Part shown: positions 7,761 through 14,561 of the stretch, one piece after another | How positions within the stretch are numbered: the stretch's first letter is position 1 | How the letters are laid out: every line of letters begins with the position of its first letter | Assembly: GCA_947572235.1 (NCBI GenBank) | Contig: CANPBB010000007.1 | Location: 1-57,370, forward strand | Direction: 5' to 3' | DNA: 57,370 bases | DNA from: an uncultured Clostridia bacterium | Lineage (GTDB): Bacteria; Bacillota; Clostridia; Oscillospirales; Oscillospiraceae | Notes under the pieces: model-generated | What the model was told of the DNA's origin: nothing | Seen by the model: the letters and a program-made list of their open reading frames with translations, nothing else | Database searches by the model: none | Position numbers and translations under genes: made by a program

Positions 7761-8420
7761 ATGGAATTTGCCGACTGTTTCCCTATCTGGGACCGGCTGA
7801 CACCCGCCCAGCGGCAGGCCCTCACCGGCGCCGCGGCGGAGCGGCAGGTCCGCAGGGGCGCGGTGCTCCACCGGGGGAGCTTGGACTGCACCGGACTGGT
7901 GGTGGTCCGCTCCGGCCAGCTCCGGGCCTATATCCTCTCGGAGGAGGGGCGGGAGATCACCATCTACCGCCTGCTGGAGGGGGACATCTGCCTGTTCTCC
8001 GCCTCCTGCGTCCTGCGCAGCATCCAGTTTGAGATCTCCGTGGAGGCAGAGCGGGACAGTGAGGTTTGGGTGGTGCCTCCGGATGTCTGCGGCGCGCTGA
8101 CAGAGGCCTCCGCCCCTATGGCCAACTTCGTCAGCGACCTGATGGCCTCCCGCTTCTCAGAGGTCATGTGGCTGATGGAGCAGATCATGTGGCGGAGTTT
8201 TGACCAGCGCCTGTCGGAGTTCCTCCTTCAGGAGAGCGCCTTGGAGGGTTCCCCCGTGCTGCCCATCACCCACGAGCGGATCGCCAACCACTTGGGCTCC
8301 GCCCGGGAGGTGGTCACCCGAATGCTCCGTTACTTTCAGAGCGAGGGCTGGGTGGAGTTGTCCCGGGGCCATGTGACGCTGACGGATGAGGCGGGGCTGG
8401 CCCGCCTGTGCGGCAGGTAG
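7761..8420 (+). CDS. Crp/Fnr-family transcriptional regulator
   Basis: A 219-residue regulator with an N-terminal cyclic-nucleotide-binding-type beta barrel (about 20-115), a long dimerisation helix (about 120-150) and a C-terminal winged helix. The recognition helix reads AREVVTRMLRYF, with REVVTR at about 182-187. This keeps the Arg-Glu-x-x-x-Arg pattern by which E. coli CRP reads GTGA half-sites. Cysteines are scattered (about 6, 43, 76, 82) with no N-terminal Fnr-type CxxC cluster, so iron-sulfur sensing is not supported. Two GTGA-N5-TCAC palindromes stand at position -41 of the neighbouring trxA and ferredoxin promoters, so these are likely targets (inference). The effector is unknown. 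Confidence 0.92.
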   Translation: MEFADCFPIWDRLTPAQRQALTGAAAERQVRRGAVLHRGSLDCTGLVVVRSGQLRAYILSEEGREITIYRLLEGDICLFSASCVLRSIQFEISVEAERDSEVWVVPPDVCGALTEASAPMANFVSDLMASRFSEVMWLMEQIMWRSFDQRLSEFLLQESALEGSPVLPITHERIANHLGSAREVVTRMLRYFQSEGWVELSRGHVTLTDEAGLARLCGR

Positions 8421-8437
8421 GCGGGCAAAGCGCGGTT

Positions 8438-8472
8438 CCGCCCGCCGGATGTTCCGGCGGGCGGCGCTTTCT
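8438..8472. terminator. Bidirectional hairpin between the crp-like gene and trxA
   Basis: Perfect 12-bp arms CCGCCCGCCGGA / TCCGGCGGGCGG with a 3-nt loop, between two convergent genes. A short GCGCTTTC tail follows on the plus strand. Confidence 0.6.
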
Positions 8473-8474
8473 GG

Positions 8475-8783
8475 CTATGGCAGCAGGGAGAGGATCTGCT
8501 CCTTGGGACGGGCCCCCACACTCTGGCGGACGACCTTTCCGTCCTGGAACACCATCAGGGCGGGGATGCTCATAATCTGGAAGGCGGCGGCCAGCTCCTG
8601 CTGTTCGGTGACATTCACCTTGCCCACCTTGATATCCGGGCGCTCCCCGGCGATCTCGTCCACCACGGGCCCCATCATCTGGCAGGGACCGCACCAGTCG
8701 GCCCAGAAGTCCAAAAGGACCGGCTTATCGCTCTCCACCACCTCCTGGCGGAAGTTATCCTTGGTAATGGTGATAACAGACAT
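8475..8783 (-). CDS. trxA: Thioredoxin
   Basis: A 102-residue thioredoxin with the redox-active motif WCGPC (FWADWCGPCQMM) and the cis-Pro segment SIPALMVF, covering the entire fold. It reduces protein disulfides in the cytoplasm. The start at 8783 follows AAGGAGG. Its promoter has TATACT at 8822-8817 and a GTGA-N5-TCAC palindrome centred at -41, the same arrangement as upstream of the ferredoxin at 9432-9644. It may therefore belong to the regulon of the adjacent Crp/Fnr protein. Confidence 0.97.
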   Translation of the reverse strand: MSVITITKDNFRQEVVESDKPVLLDFWADWCGPCQMMGPVVDEIAGERPDIKVGKVNVTEQQELAAAFQIMSIPALMVFQDGKVVRQSVGARPKEQILSLLP

Positions 8784-8816
8784 ATGCGAACCTCCTTGTT
8801 TTCTTTTGATGGAATC

Positions 8817-8857
8817 AGTATACCCAATTTTCTTCCGTGCTTCCGTGACAAACTCAC
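8817..8857 (-). promoter_or_regulatory. trxA promoter with Crp-like operator at -41
   Basis: Minus-strand -10 hexamer TATACT at 8822-8817. The dyad GTGAGTTTGTCAC lies at 8857-8845, exactly 22 bp upstream of the hexamer, which puts its centre at about -41. No good -35 hexamer is present, as expected for a class II activated promoter. The palindrome overlaps the stop codon of the upstream membrane gene. Confidence 0.7.
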
Positions 8858-9435
8858 ACTTTGCCGTTCCGCGTCCGGCAGATCAGCTGTGTCATGGTGC
8901 CCATGGGACAGTAGACGCACCAGCTGCGGGGCTTGAAGAGCACCATGGTGATCAGCCCCAGCACCGTGGAGGTGAGCATCACGCTGTAGAACCCGAAGGC
9001 GAACTGCGCCGTACCGGGGTGGAACAGCGTCCCCCGATAGGCCCAGTGCCAAGGCAGCTTGAAGGTCCACAGCAGCGTCACCACCTGCCGCAGATCCTGG
9101 GCGCCGGCGAACACCAGGTATGTATTCCACAGCATCAGGAAAAACATCACAAAGAAAAAGACCAGAAATCCATACCGAAAGGCCCGGCTTTTCATCCACC
9201 GGGGCACATCCCTTCTGCGGGACAGGCCAAACCGCCCGCCGAGGAGGGTGAACAGCTGTCCCCGGCCGCAGTAGCGGTTGCAGTAGGCCTTGTTCCCCCC
9301 GATGATGGCAATAAGCAGCGGGATAAAGAAGCACAGCAGCCCCAGCCAGGCGAAGAGGATGTTGAAAAAGCCCAGAATCAGATAGGTGAGAGAGGCGATC
9401 CACAGATAGTCATACCACTTTTTTGTCCGATTCAT
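8854..9435 (-). CDS. NapH/NosR-type 4Fe-4S membrane protein
   Basis: A 193-residue integral membrane protein. Hydrophobic segments lie at about 10-45, 85-110 and 145-170. Two cysteine clusters, NKAYCNRYCGRG and WCVYCPMG, are typical of the membrane iron-sulfur proteins related to NapH/NosR/YccM, which pass electrons across or along the membrane. The start at 9435 overlaps the ferredoxin stop by 4 nt (ATGA), indicating translational coupling, so the two probably form an electron-transfer unit. The redox partner and substrate are unknown. Transcription should come from the Crp-like promoter upstream of the ferredoxin. Confidence 0.85.
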   Translation of the reverse strand: MNRTKKWYDYLWIASLTYLILGFFNILFAWLGLLCFFIPLLIAIIGGNKAYCNRYCGRGQLFTLLGGRFGLSRRRDVPRWMKSRAFRYGFLVFFFVMFFLMLWNTYLVFAGAQDLRQVVTLLWTFKLPWHWAYRGTLFHPGTAQFAFGFYSVMLTSTVLGLITMVLFKPRSWCVYCPMGTMTQLICRTRNGKV

Positions 9436-9644
9436 GCCGTCGCCTCCTCTATGGTGATCACGCTGGCGGGGCACTCCTTGGCGCACTTGCCGCAGCCCAC
9501 GCACCGTCCCTTGTCCACTTGGGCGGTGATCCCCTTGACCACCTGAATGGCGGACAGGGGACAGACCTTGACACAGCACCCGCAGGCCACGCAGCCCCCT
9601 TGGTCCACCGAGGCCCGCCTTCTCCTCCCAACAGCAGCACCCAT
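9432..9644 (-). CDS. 2x[4Fe-4S] ferredoxin
   Basis: A 70-residue bacterial ferredoxin with two classical clusters, CVACGCCVKVCP and CVGCGKCAKECP, plus a short basic N-terminal extension (GRRRRASVDQ). It transfers low-potential electrons. The ATG at 9644 was chosen because AAGGAGG stands just upstream; longer in-frame versions run back through the promoter. It overlaps the following membrane iron-sulfur gene by ATGA. Confidence 0.93.
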   Translation of the reverse strand: MGAAVGRRRRASVDQGGCVACGCCVKVCPLSAIQVVKGITAQVDKGRCVGCGKCAKECPASVITIEEATA

Positions 9645-9677
9645 TACGAAAAGCCTCCTTGCGTTTGATATGGACAC

Positions 9678-9718
9678 AGTATAGCACCCCCGCGGCGGCG
9701 CCACCGTGACAAGATCAC
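9678..9718 (-). promoter_or_regulatory. Ferredoxin operon promoter with Crp-like operator at -41
   Basis: Minus-strand TATACT at 9683-9678 and the dyad GTGATCTTGTCAC at 9718-9706. The spacing between them is again exactly 22 bp, identical to the trxA promoter. The shared TTGTCACGG half and the identical geometry argue that one activator binds both. Confidence 0.7.
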
Positions 9719-9727
9719 CATAGCCCC

Positions 9728-9973
9728 TCAGCCGCCGTCCAGCCCCCAAAAGAACTCGTCATAGGAGCACCCGTACAGCCTGCGCAGCTCGATCAGGACG
9801 CTGGCCCGGATGTTCAGCTGCCCCGCCTCGTACTTAGCGTAGGTGGTCCTCCCGATGTCGCACCCCCGGCGCTGCAGCTCCGCGCACAGCTTCTCTTGGG
9901 AGAGCCGATGGGCCTCCCGCAGCCGCCGCAGGTTCCCGCCCATGTTCCGATCCCGCCGGATCTTCTGTTCCAT
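9728..9973 (-). CDS. Small XRE-family HTH regulator
   Basis: An 81-residue protein that is essentially one Cro/CI-type helix-turn-helix (NLRRLREAHRLSQEKLCAELQ, then GRTTYAKYEAGQ), ending in DEFFWGLDGG. The start at 9973 has a GGAG about 11 nt upstream; an ATG at 9991 would add six residues but lacks a site. It is divergent from the gene at 10230. Its target is unknown; the divergent promoter is a natural candidate. Confidence 0.82.
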   Translation of the reverse strand: MEQKIRRDRNMGGNLRRLREAHRLSQEKLCAELQRRGCDIGRTTYAKYEAGQLNIRASVLIELRRLYGCSYDEFFWGLDGG

Positions 9974-10007
9974 CCCTTCACCCCACTCCATAACTGACCA
10001 GCATTGG

Positions 10008-10036
10008 TTGCAATCATGGATAGTGTATGGTATACT
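10008..10036 (+). promoter_or_regulatory. Promoter of the gene at 10230, divergent from the XRE gene
   Basis: TTGCAA (10008-10013), a 17-bp spacer and TATACT (10031-10036). The transcript would have a leader of about 185 nt in which no known regulatory RNA was recognised. Confidence 0.65.
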
Positions 10037-10229
10037 GGGCAGAAATATTGTCCGCGATAATGGTCAAAAGGCCGATAATTTGCCCGAATTTTCCGGAGAG
10101 GATGTGGGGGGATGCCGCCGAGGAATAAAAAACCTGTTTCGGCCAATCCTGTATAGTTATGGACGACTTGGAGGCTGTAGCGGCGCCAAAAGGATACAGC
10201 TTCTTACGATGAAAAAGGAGGTTTTCCCT

Positions 10230-10745
10230 ATGCGCTACAGACCCAACGAACGGATTCTGAGTGACGAATTTATCAACACCCTTTTGATCACCGCCGCCGA
10301 GGAGGTAGAGTTTTTCCGAAGTGATCAGCCGGACTACAGCGCCTTTGAGAAGCAGCGGAGCAGCTGGAACAACACCCTGTCTGGTTTGGGCGAGTCGCTG
10401 CTGCGGGAGTACGACAGCGCTGTGCACCGGGCCTTTATCGACTATCAGGAGCTTTTAGAGAACTATTTCATCGTCAAGGGCCTGGCGGAGGGCCTTGGCG
10501 GGCAGATCAAGCCCCCGCCGGAGGGGGAGGCATCCGCCATCCCCGGCTTAGAGGAGGCGGAGCGGAGGCTCCGCTTGGCCTGCCGGCAGTTCGTGGGCCG
10601 CTTGGACGAGAAAGCCGGCGCCCAGTGTGTCGAGTATCTCCAAGTGCGCAAGCAGATTGTGGACACAGGCGGAGCCCTCTGCCAGCGATGCGGCGCGGAG
10701 CTGGCCGAGGAACTTTTGAGGAAATCCGGCCTGCTGAGCAGTTAA
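10230..10745 (+). CDS. Hypothetical helical protein
   Basis: A 171-residue soluble, acidic, mostly helical protein of unrecognised family. A proline/glycine-rich linker (about 90-105) separates an N-terminal part (SDEFINTLLITAAEEVEFF) from a C-terminal part ending with a CxxC pair (ALCQRCGAELAEELL) that could bind metal. The start at 10230 is set by AAGGAGG 8 nt upstream; an ATG at 10209 lacks a site. It stands alone between a divergent XRE gene and a convergent GtrA gene, with its own promoter and terminator. Function not assignable. Confidence 0.8.
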   Translation: MRYRPNERILSDEFINTLLITAAEEVEFFRSDQPDYSAFEKQRSSWNNTLSGLGESLLREYDSAVHRAFIDYQELLENYFIVKGLAEGLGGQIKPPPEGEASAIPGLEEAERRLRLACRQFVGRLDEKAGAQCVEYLQVRKQIVDTGGALCQRCGAELAEELLRKSGLLSS

Positions 10746-10747
10746 AC

Positions 10748-10777
10748 AGGAAAAGGAGGCCAAAGGCCTCCTTTCCC
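10748..10777. terminator. Bidirectional terminator between 10745 and the GtrA gene
   Basis: Hairpin AAAGGAGGCC / GGCCTCCTTT with short A and T tails on either side, between convergent genes. Confidence 0.75.
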
Positions 10778-11190
10778 TATTTCTTCGCCAGCTGATTGGT
10801 GTCAATGGAGTCCCGAAACACCACAAAGCGGTCATAAAGGAACTCCAGCACAAAATTCAGCACCATATTGATGCCAGTGACAAGGTACTCATTCCACCCC
10901 AGCCCGTCGGCCAGATAGTGGCCCAAGCCGGTGGACAGAGGTGTGAACACGCAGTAGAAGGCGAACACCAGCGCCATGGCCTTGGGCACATTGCTGGCCG
11001 ACTGGAAGGTATAGCGCCGGTTCAGCGTAAAATTCCACAGCACCGACAGCGTCAGGGCAATCAGGTAGCAGGGCCAGTAGCGCCAAGCCGTCAGCTCGTT
11101 GAGCAGGGAGAAGGCCCCGATCTCAATGAGTCCTGCGGAGAGGGAGAACAGGAGGAATTTCAGGGAGCGCACAAGCTCCTTGTGTTTCAT
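10777..11190 (-). CDS. GtrA-family membrane protein
   Basis: A 137-residue protein with four predicted membrane segments and the GtrA/DPMS pattern: FLLFSLSAGLIEIGAF at the N-terminus, SVLWNFTLNRRYTF in the middle, and the C-terminal FVLEFLYDRFVVFR. GtrA proteins are small flippase-like partners of glycosyltransferases in cell-surface polysaccharide or teichoic acid decoration. Here the gene follows the FGGY kinase after 16 nt on the same strand, but no glycosyltransferase is nearby, so its partner is unknown. Confidence 0.88.
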   Translation of the reverse strand: MKHKELVRSLKFLLFSLSAGLIEIGAFSLLNELTAWRYWPCYLIALTLSVLWNFTLNRRYTFQSASNVPKAMALVFAFYCVFTPLSTGLGHYLADGLGWNEYLVTGINMVLNFVLEFLYDRFVVFRDSIDTNQLAKK

Positions 11191-11206
11191 AGCCGGACAC
11201 CCCTTT

Positions 11207-12793
11207 CTATCCGTTCAGCGCCCGGAACTGGGCGCGGTTGGCGGCGTAGAGCCTTTTGAACACGGCGTAGTTCTTGTCGTACACCGCCCGGTGGGCGCTG
11301 TTGGGCTGAAAGGCCGCCGCCGCCGGGATCAGCGCTCCCACCGCGTCCAAGTCCGGCACAAGGCCAAGGCCCACCGCCATCACCGCCGCCGCCCCCACGC
11401 TGCCCACGTTCTGGGGACTGTCCACCGTCTCAATCCGCCGGCCGGTGATATCGGCGAGCATCTGGGCCGTCACCGGCGACAGCGCCCCGCCGCCCACAAA
11501 ACGGATGGGATCGGAGGTGGGCACCTTTTTGGCCTCCGCCTCCAGCATCCACCGGAGGTGGAAGCATACCCCCTCCAGTACCGCCCGGATCAGCTCCGTC
11601 TTGCCGGTGTCAAGGCGGATGTTGAAGAACATCCCCGCCGCCGCCGGATCCTCGAAGGGGCACCGGTTTCCGTGGAGCCAAGGGGTAAAGATCACGCCCC
11701 CCGCCCCCGGCGGAACACGGCCCACCGTCTCGGTGAGATAGTCATAGAGGCTCTGATACACCGTCTCCTGACTGCCCGCCACGTCCTTCTTCTCCAAATA
11801 GACCCCGATCTCGTCCAGCGCCAAGTGGTCCTTCACCCACTCCAGACACTTGCCGGCGGTCTCCATCTCGGCAAAGTAGTTGTACCGCCCCCGCTGGGCC
11901 CCGGCGATGGCGGCGATCATGGCGGTGACATCCACCCGCTGCCGGTCCGTCACCGTGATCACCCAGCCGGAGGTGCCGCAGTAGATGTGGGTGGCGCCCA
12001 CCGCCGTGGCGCCGGCCCCCACGCCGATGAGGGCCGCGTCCCCGCCGCCGCCGAACACCGGTGTGCCGGCGGGGAGCCCAAGGTCCGCTGCCGCGGCCTT
12101 GTTCAGTCCCCCCACTTGGTCTGTGGACTGAACAATAGGGGGCAGATGGGCGGCGTGCACGCCGAACATCCGGCAAAGGGCCTCGCTCCAGCCCCGCCGC
12201 CGCGTGTCATAGAGCAGCGTGGCATAGGCGGAGTCCTCGGTCATCACCGCCCGGCCGGTGCACCTAAGGAGCAGATACTCCTTCACATCCAGCCACTTGT
12301 CCGCCCGGGCGAAGAGCGCGGGCTCGTGGGCCTCCACCCACTTGTACTTCCAAACCGGGTCCTTCACGCTGCTGGGCACCGCCCCGGTGGCCAGCAGGCA
12401 CCGGAGGAGCTTATAGATGTTGGCCCCGGCGATCTGGGGGCCGTGGGCCAGCCCCCGCCGCAGCTCCGCCCCCGCCCGCTGATCCATATAGCTCATGGCC
12501 CGGCGCACCGGCGTGCCGCCGCGGTCCACCAGCACCAGCCCCTGCATCTGGGAGCAGAAGGACACCCCGGCCACATCCTCCGGCGCGATCTCCACTTGGG
12601 AGAACAGCGCCCTTGTGGTGCGGCACATGGCCTGCCACCACTCCTCCGGCTCCTGCTCCGCGCCGCCGTTTTTCAGAAGGCAGAGCCCATATCCCTCCTG
12701 CGTGCTGGCGCACAGGGTGATGCGGTCCGTCAGGGAAAAGAGGCAGGTTTTCACCCCTGTGGTGCCAATGTCATAGGCCAGAACATAGGTCAT
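11207..12793 (-). CDS. FGGY-family carbohydrate kinase (xylulokinase-like)
   Basis: A 528-residue sugar kinase of the actin-like ATPase fold. Visible are the N-terminal phosphate loop AYDIGTTGVKTC, the substrate-side CSQMQGLVLVD and MSYMDQRAG, the second-domain GGGGDAALIGVGAGA, and the C-terminal FVGGGALSPVTAQMLAD adenosine motif. FGGY kinases phosphorylate pentuloses, glycerol or related polyols. The gene overlaps the TetR stop by 4 nt (ATGA) and lies in an operon with a class II aldolase and a class III aminotransferase, which points to catabolism of an unusual sugar or amino sugar. The exact substrate is not predictable. Confidence 0.9.
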   Translation of the reverse strand: MTYVLAYDIGTTGVKTCLFSLTDRITLCASTQEGYGLCLLKNGGAEQEPEEWWQAMCRTTRALFSQVEIAPEDVAGVSFCSQMQGLVLVDRGGTPVRRAMSYMDQRAGAELRRGLAHGPQIAGANIYKLLRCLLATGAVPSSVKDPVWKYKWVEAHEPALFARADKWLDVKEYLLLRCTGRAVMTEDSAYATLLYDTRRRGWSEALCRMFGVHAAHLPPIVQSTDQVGGLNKAAAADLGLPAGTPVFGGGGDAALIGVGAGATAVGATHIYCGTSGWVITVTDRQRVDVTAMIAAIAGAQRGRYNYFAEMETAGKCLEWVKDHLALDEIGVYLEKKDVAGSQETVYQSLYDYLTETVGRVPPGAGGVIFTPWLHGNRCPFEDPAAAGMFFNIRLDTGKTELIRAVLEGVCFHLRWMLEAEAKKVPTSDPIRFVGGGALSPVTAQMLADITGRRIETVDSPQNVGSVGAAAVMAVGLGLVPDLDAVGALIPAAAAFQPNSAHRAVYDKNYAVFKRLYAANRAQFRALNG

Positions 12794-13461
12794 ACTTCTT
12801 CCTCCCCCCGGCGGTCCCCATGGGGGACCTCAGCCTCTGAAAACGTAAAAGCGGACGTCAAAAACTTCAAAAGCTCCCTCTCCATCCGCGCCTCCTGTTC
12901 CGTCAACTCCCCGCCGCAGTAGAGGCGGTAGCGCGCCCTGTAGTAGTCGCAGCAGCCGGAAAACTGCACCATCATCAGAAGGCTGTCGAAGAGGAGAGCG
13001 AATACCGCCGGGTCCATGTCCTGCCGCAGATCCCCCGCCGCCTGTCCGGCGGCAATCGTCCGGGTGTACAGTACCGCGGTGATCCCCTCGATCTCCTTGG
13101 CCAGCGCCGCCGCCTCCGGTCCCCCCGCGGCGGCGAGGGTGCAGTAGAGCCGCACATAGGCGCCATGCTCTTGGGAGAAGCGCAGCAGGGCCCGGATAAT
13201 CCGGCGGGCATACTCCTGAAAGCCCGCCGGCTCCGCCGTCACATGGGCAAGAGCCTCCCGAAGGGCCTCCAAGCTGCGGCTCAGACAGGCCTCAAAGAGC
13301 CTCTCCTTGCCGCCGTAGTATTTGTACAGCGCCCCCACGCTGATGCCGGCCCGGTCGGCGATAGCGCGCATATTCGCGCCCTCCCGACCCCGGCGGGCGA
13401 ACTCCTCCACCCCGGCCCGCAGCAGCGCCTCCAGCCGCTCATCAGACAGCCGCCTCAGCAT
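12790..13461 (-). CDS. TetR/AcrR-family regulator inside the catabolic operon
   Basis: A 223-residue TetR-type protein. The N-terminal HTH covers about 1-55 (LLRAGVEEFARRGREGANMRAIADRAGISVGALYKYYGGKERLFEACL), followed by an all-helical ligand domain. The start at 13461 lies 7 nt inside the end of the aldolase gene, and its stop overlaps the kinase start (ATGA), so it is translated as part of the operon. It is likely the operon's own ligand-responsive regulator (inference). A possible operator is the repeat region upstream of 16048. Confidence 0.9.
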   Translation of the reverse strand: MLRRLSDERLEALLRAGVEEFARRGREGANMRAIADRAGISVGALYKYYGGKERLFEACLSRSLEALREALAHVTAEPAGFQEYARRIIRALLRFSQEHGAYVRLYCTLAAAGGPEAAALAKEIEGITAVLYTRTIAAGQAAGDLRQDMDPAVFALLFDSLLMMVQFSGCCDYYRARYRLYCGGELTEQEARMERELLKFLTSAFTFSEAEVPHGDRRGEEEV

Positions 13462-14561
13462 TGGTCCCGGCGCTTGGCATAGGACCGCTGGAAGAGCAGA
13501 CGCTGAAACTGGGCGTCCACAGGACTGAGGGGCCGGCACCGGGGCTCCTCCTTGGCGTAGAGGGCCGCGGCGCAGCCTTTTCTCAGCAGGGCCCGAACAG
13601 CCTGCACATCGTCCGCGCTCTCCCCGGCGCAGAGGGCCCCGGTGCCCCGCAGCAGAACCGCGTTCCGCCGCCGAAGGGCCCGCTCCACCGCCGGCGGCTC
13701 CGCCGGCACGCATCGGAGGTCAATCCCGGCAATCTGGGCCAGATCATCCATATAGGGGTGCAGGGTCCGTCCCCAGCCGCTGACGGCGCGGACCTCCTCC
13801 GCGGCTTCATAGGCGGCAAACTGGAAGTCCCCCGCCCGATACACCGCCGCATGGAGAGCGGCGGCAGGGGGCAGGATACCCCCCTGAATGGGATAGAGCT
13901 GACGGGTGTCGTTGGCCTCCAGCCAGAAGGACTCTCCCTGCCGCTGGCTGACGCCCAGCTGAAGCAGGGCCGGCGGGGCCTCCACAGGCCCGGTTAGATC
14001 CAGGACCCGCTCTTGGGAGACCTCTTCCAGCGCCTGCGCGGCGGCAAAGGCGTCCTCTATATCCTGACCCAGACAGAGCGCCCCATGGCTGCGCATCAGG
14101 AAAGCCCGGCAGTCCGGCCAGGCGGAGATCTCTGCCTCCACGGCCCTCCGCAGGCGCTTGGTCCCCGGCAGGCCGTAGGCGGCGCAGGGGACCCGCTTCC
14201 CCAGAAGGGGGTGGCGGAACCCGGTCAGCGCCGCCCCGGAGGTCCCCACAATAGACGCCCAATATTGATGGGTGTGAATGACAAAATTGACCTCTGGCCG
14301 CAGCCGGTAGGCGTCCGCATGGATTCCCCGCTCGCTGGAGGGCTTGATCGTCCCCGTATAGGATCCGTTGTTCAAATCCACCAGTACCAGCTGCTCCTCC
14401 CGCAGGGTGTCATAGCTGAGGCCGCTGGGGGTGATGATCATCTGTGTCTCAGACACGCGGGCGCTGATGTTGCCCCAAGTCCGCTCGATCAGCTCCCGGG
14501 CGGTGAGCAGGGCCGCCGCCTGCAAAATCTGCTCCCTGCACCGTACCTCTGTCGTCGTCAT
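13455..14561 (-). CDS. Class II aldolase/adducin protein with degenerate second domain
   Basis: The first about 215 residues form a class II aldolase (fuculose/ribulose-phosphate aldolase family): GNISARV, ITPSGLSYD, SSERGIHADAYRLRPEVNFVIHTHQYWAS with metal-binding histidines, and LMRSHGALCLGQDIEDAF. The remaining 150 residues look like a decayed second copy: HAAVYRAG, a MDDLAQIAG segment and NAVLLRGTGALCAGESADD, without the metal histidines. Total 368 residues against about 215 for the family. The start overlaps the aminotransferase stop (ATGA) and the end overlaps the TetR start. The role is probably retro-aldol cleavage of a phosphorylated sugar. Confidence 0.87.
   Translation of the reverse strand: MTTTEVRCREQILQAAALLTARELIERTWGNISARVSETQMIITPSGLSYDTLREEQLVLVDLNNGSYTGTIKPSSERGIHADAYRLRPEVNFVIHTHQYWASIVGTSGAALTGFRHPLLGKRVPCAAYGLPGTKRLRRAVEAEISAWPDCRAFLMRSHGALCLGQDIEDAFAAAQALEEVSQERVLDLTGPVEAPPALLQLGVSQRQGESFWLEANDTRQLYPIQGGILPPAAALHAAVYRAGDFQFAAYEAAEEVRAVSGWGRTLHPYMDDLAQIAGIDLRCVPAEPPAVERALRRRNAVLLRGTGALCAGESADDVQAVRALLRKGCAAALYAKEEPRCRPLSPVDAQFQRLLFQRSYAKRRDQC

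Noticed and set aside
11099-12922. 607-codon plus-strand frame opposite the FGGY kinase
   Set aside because: An antisense shadow; the kinase, TetR and GtrA genes on the minus strand explain the region completely.
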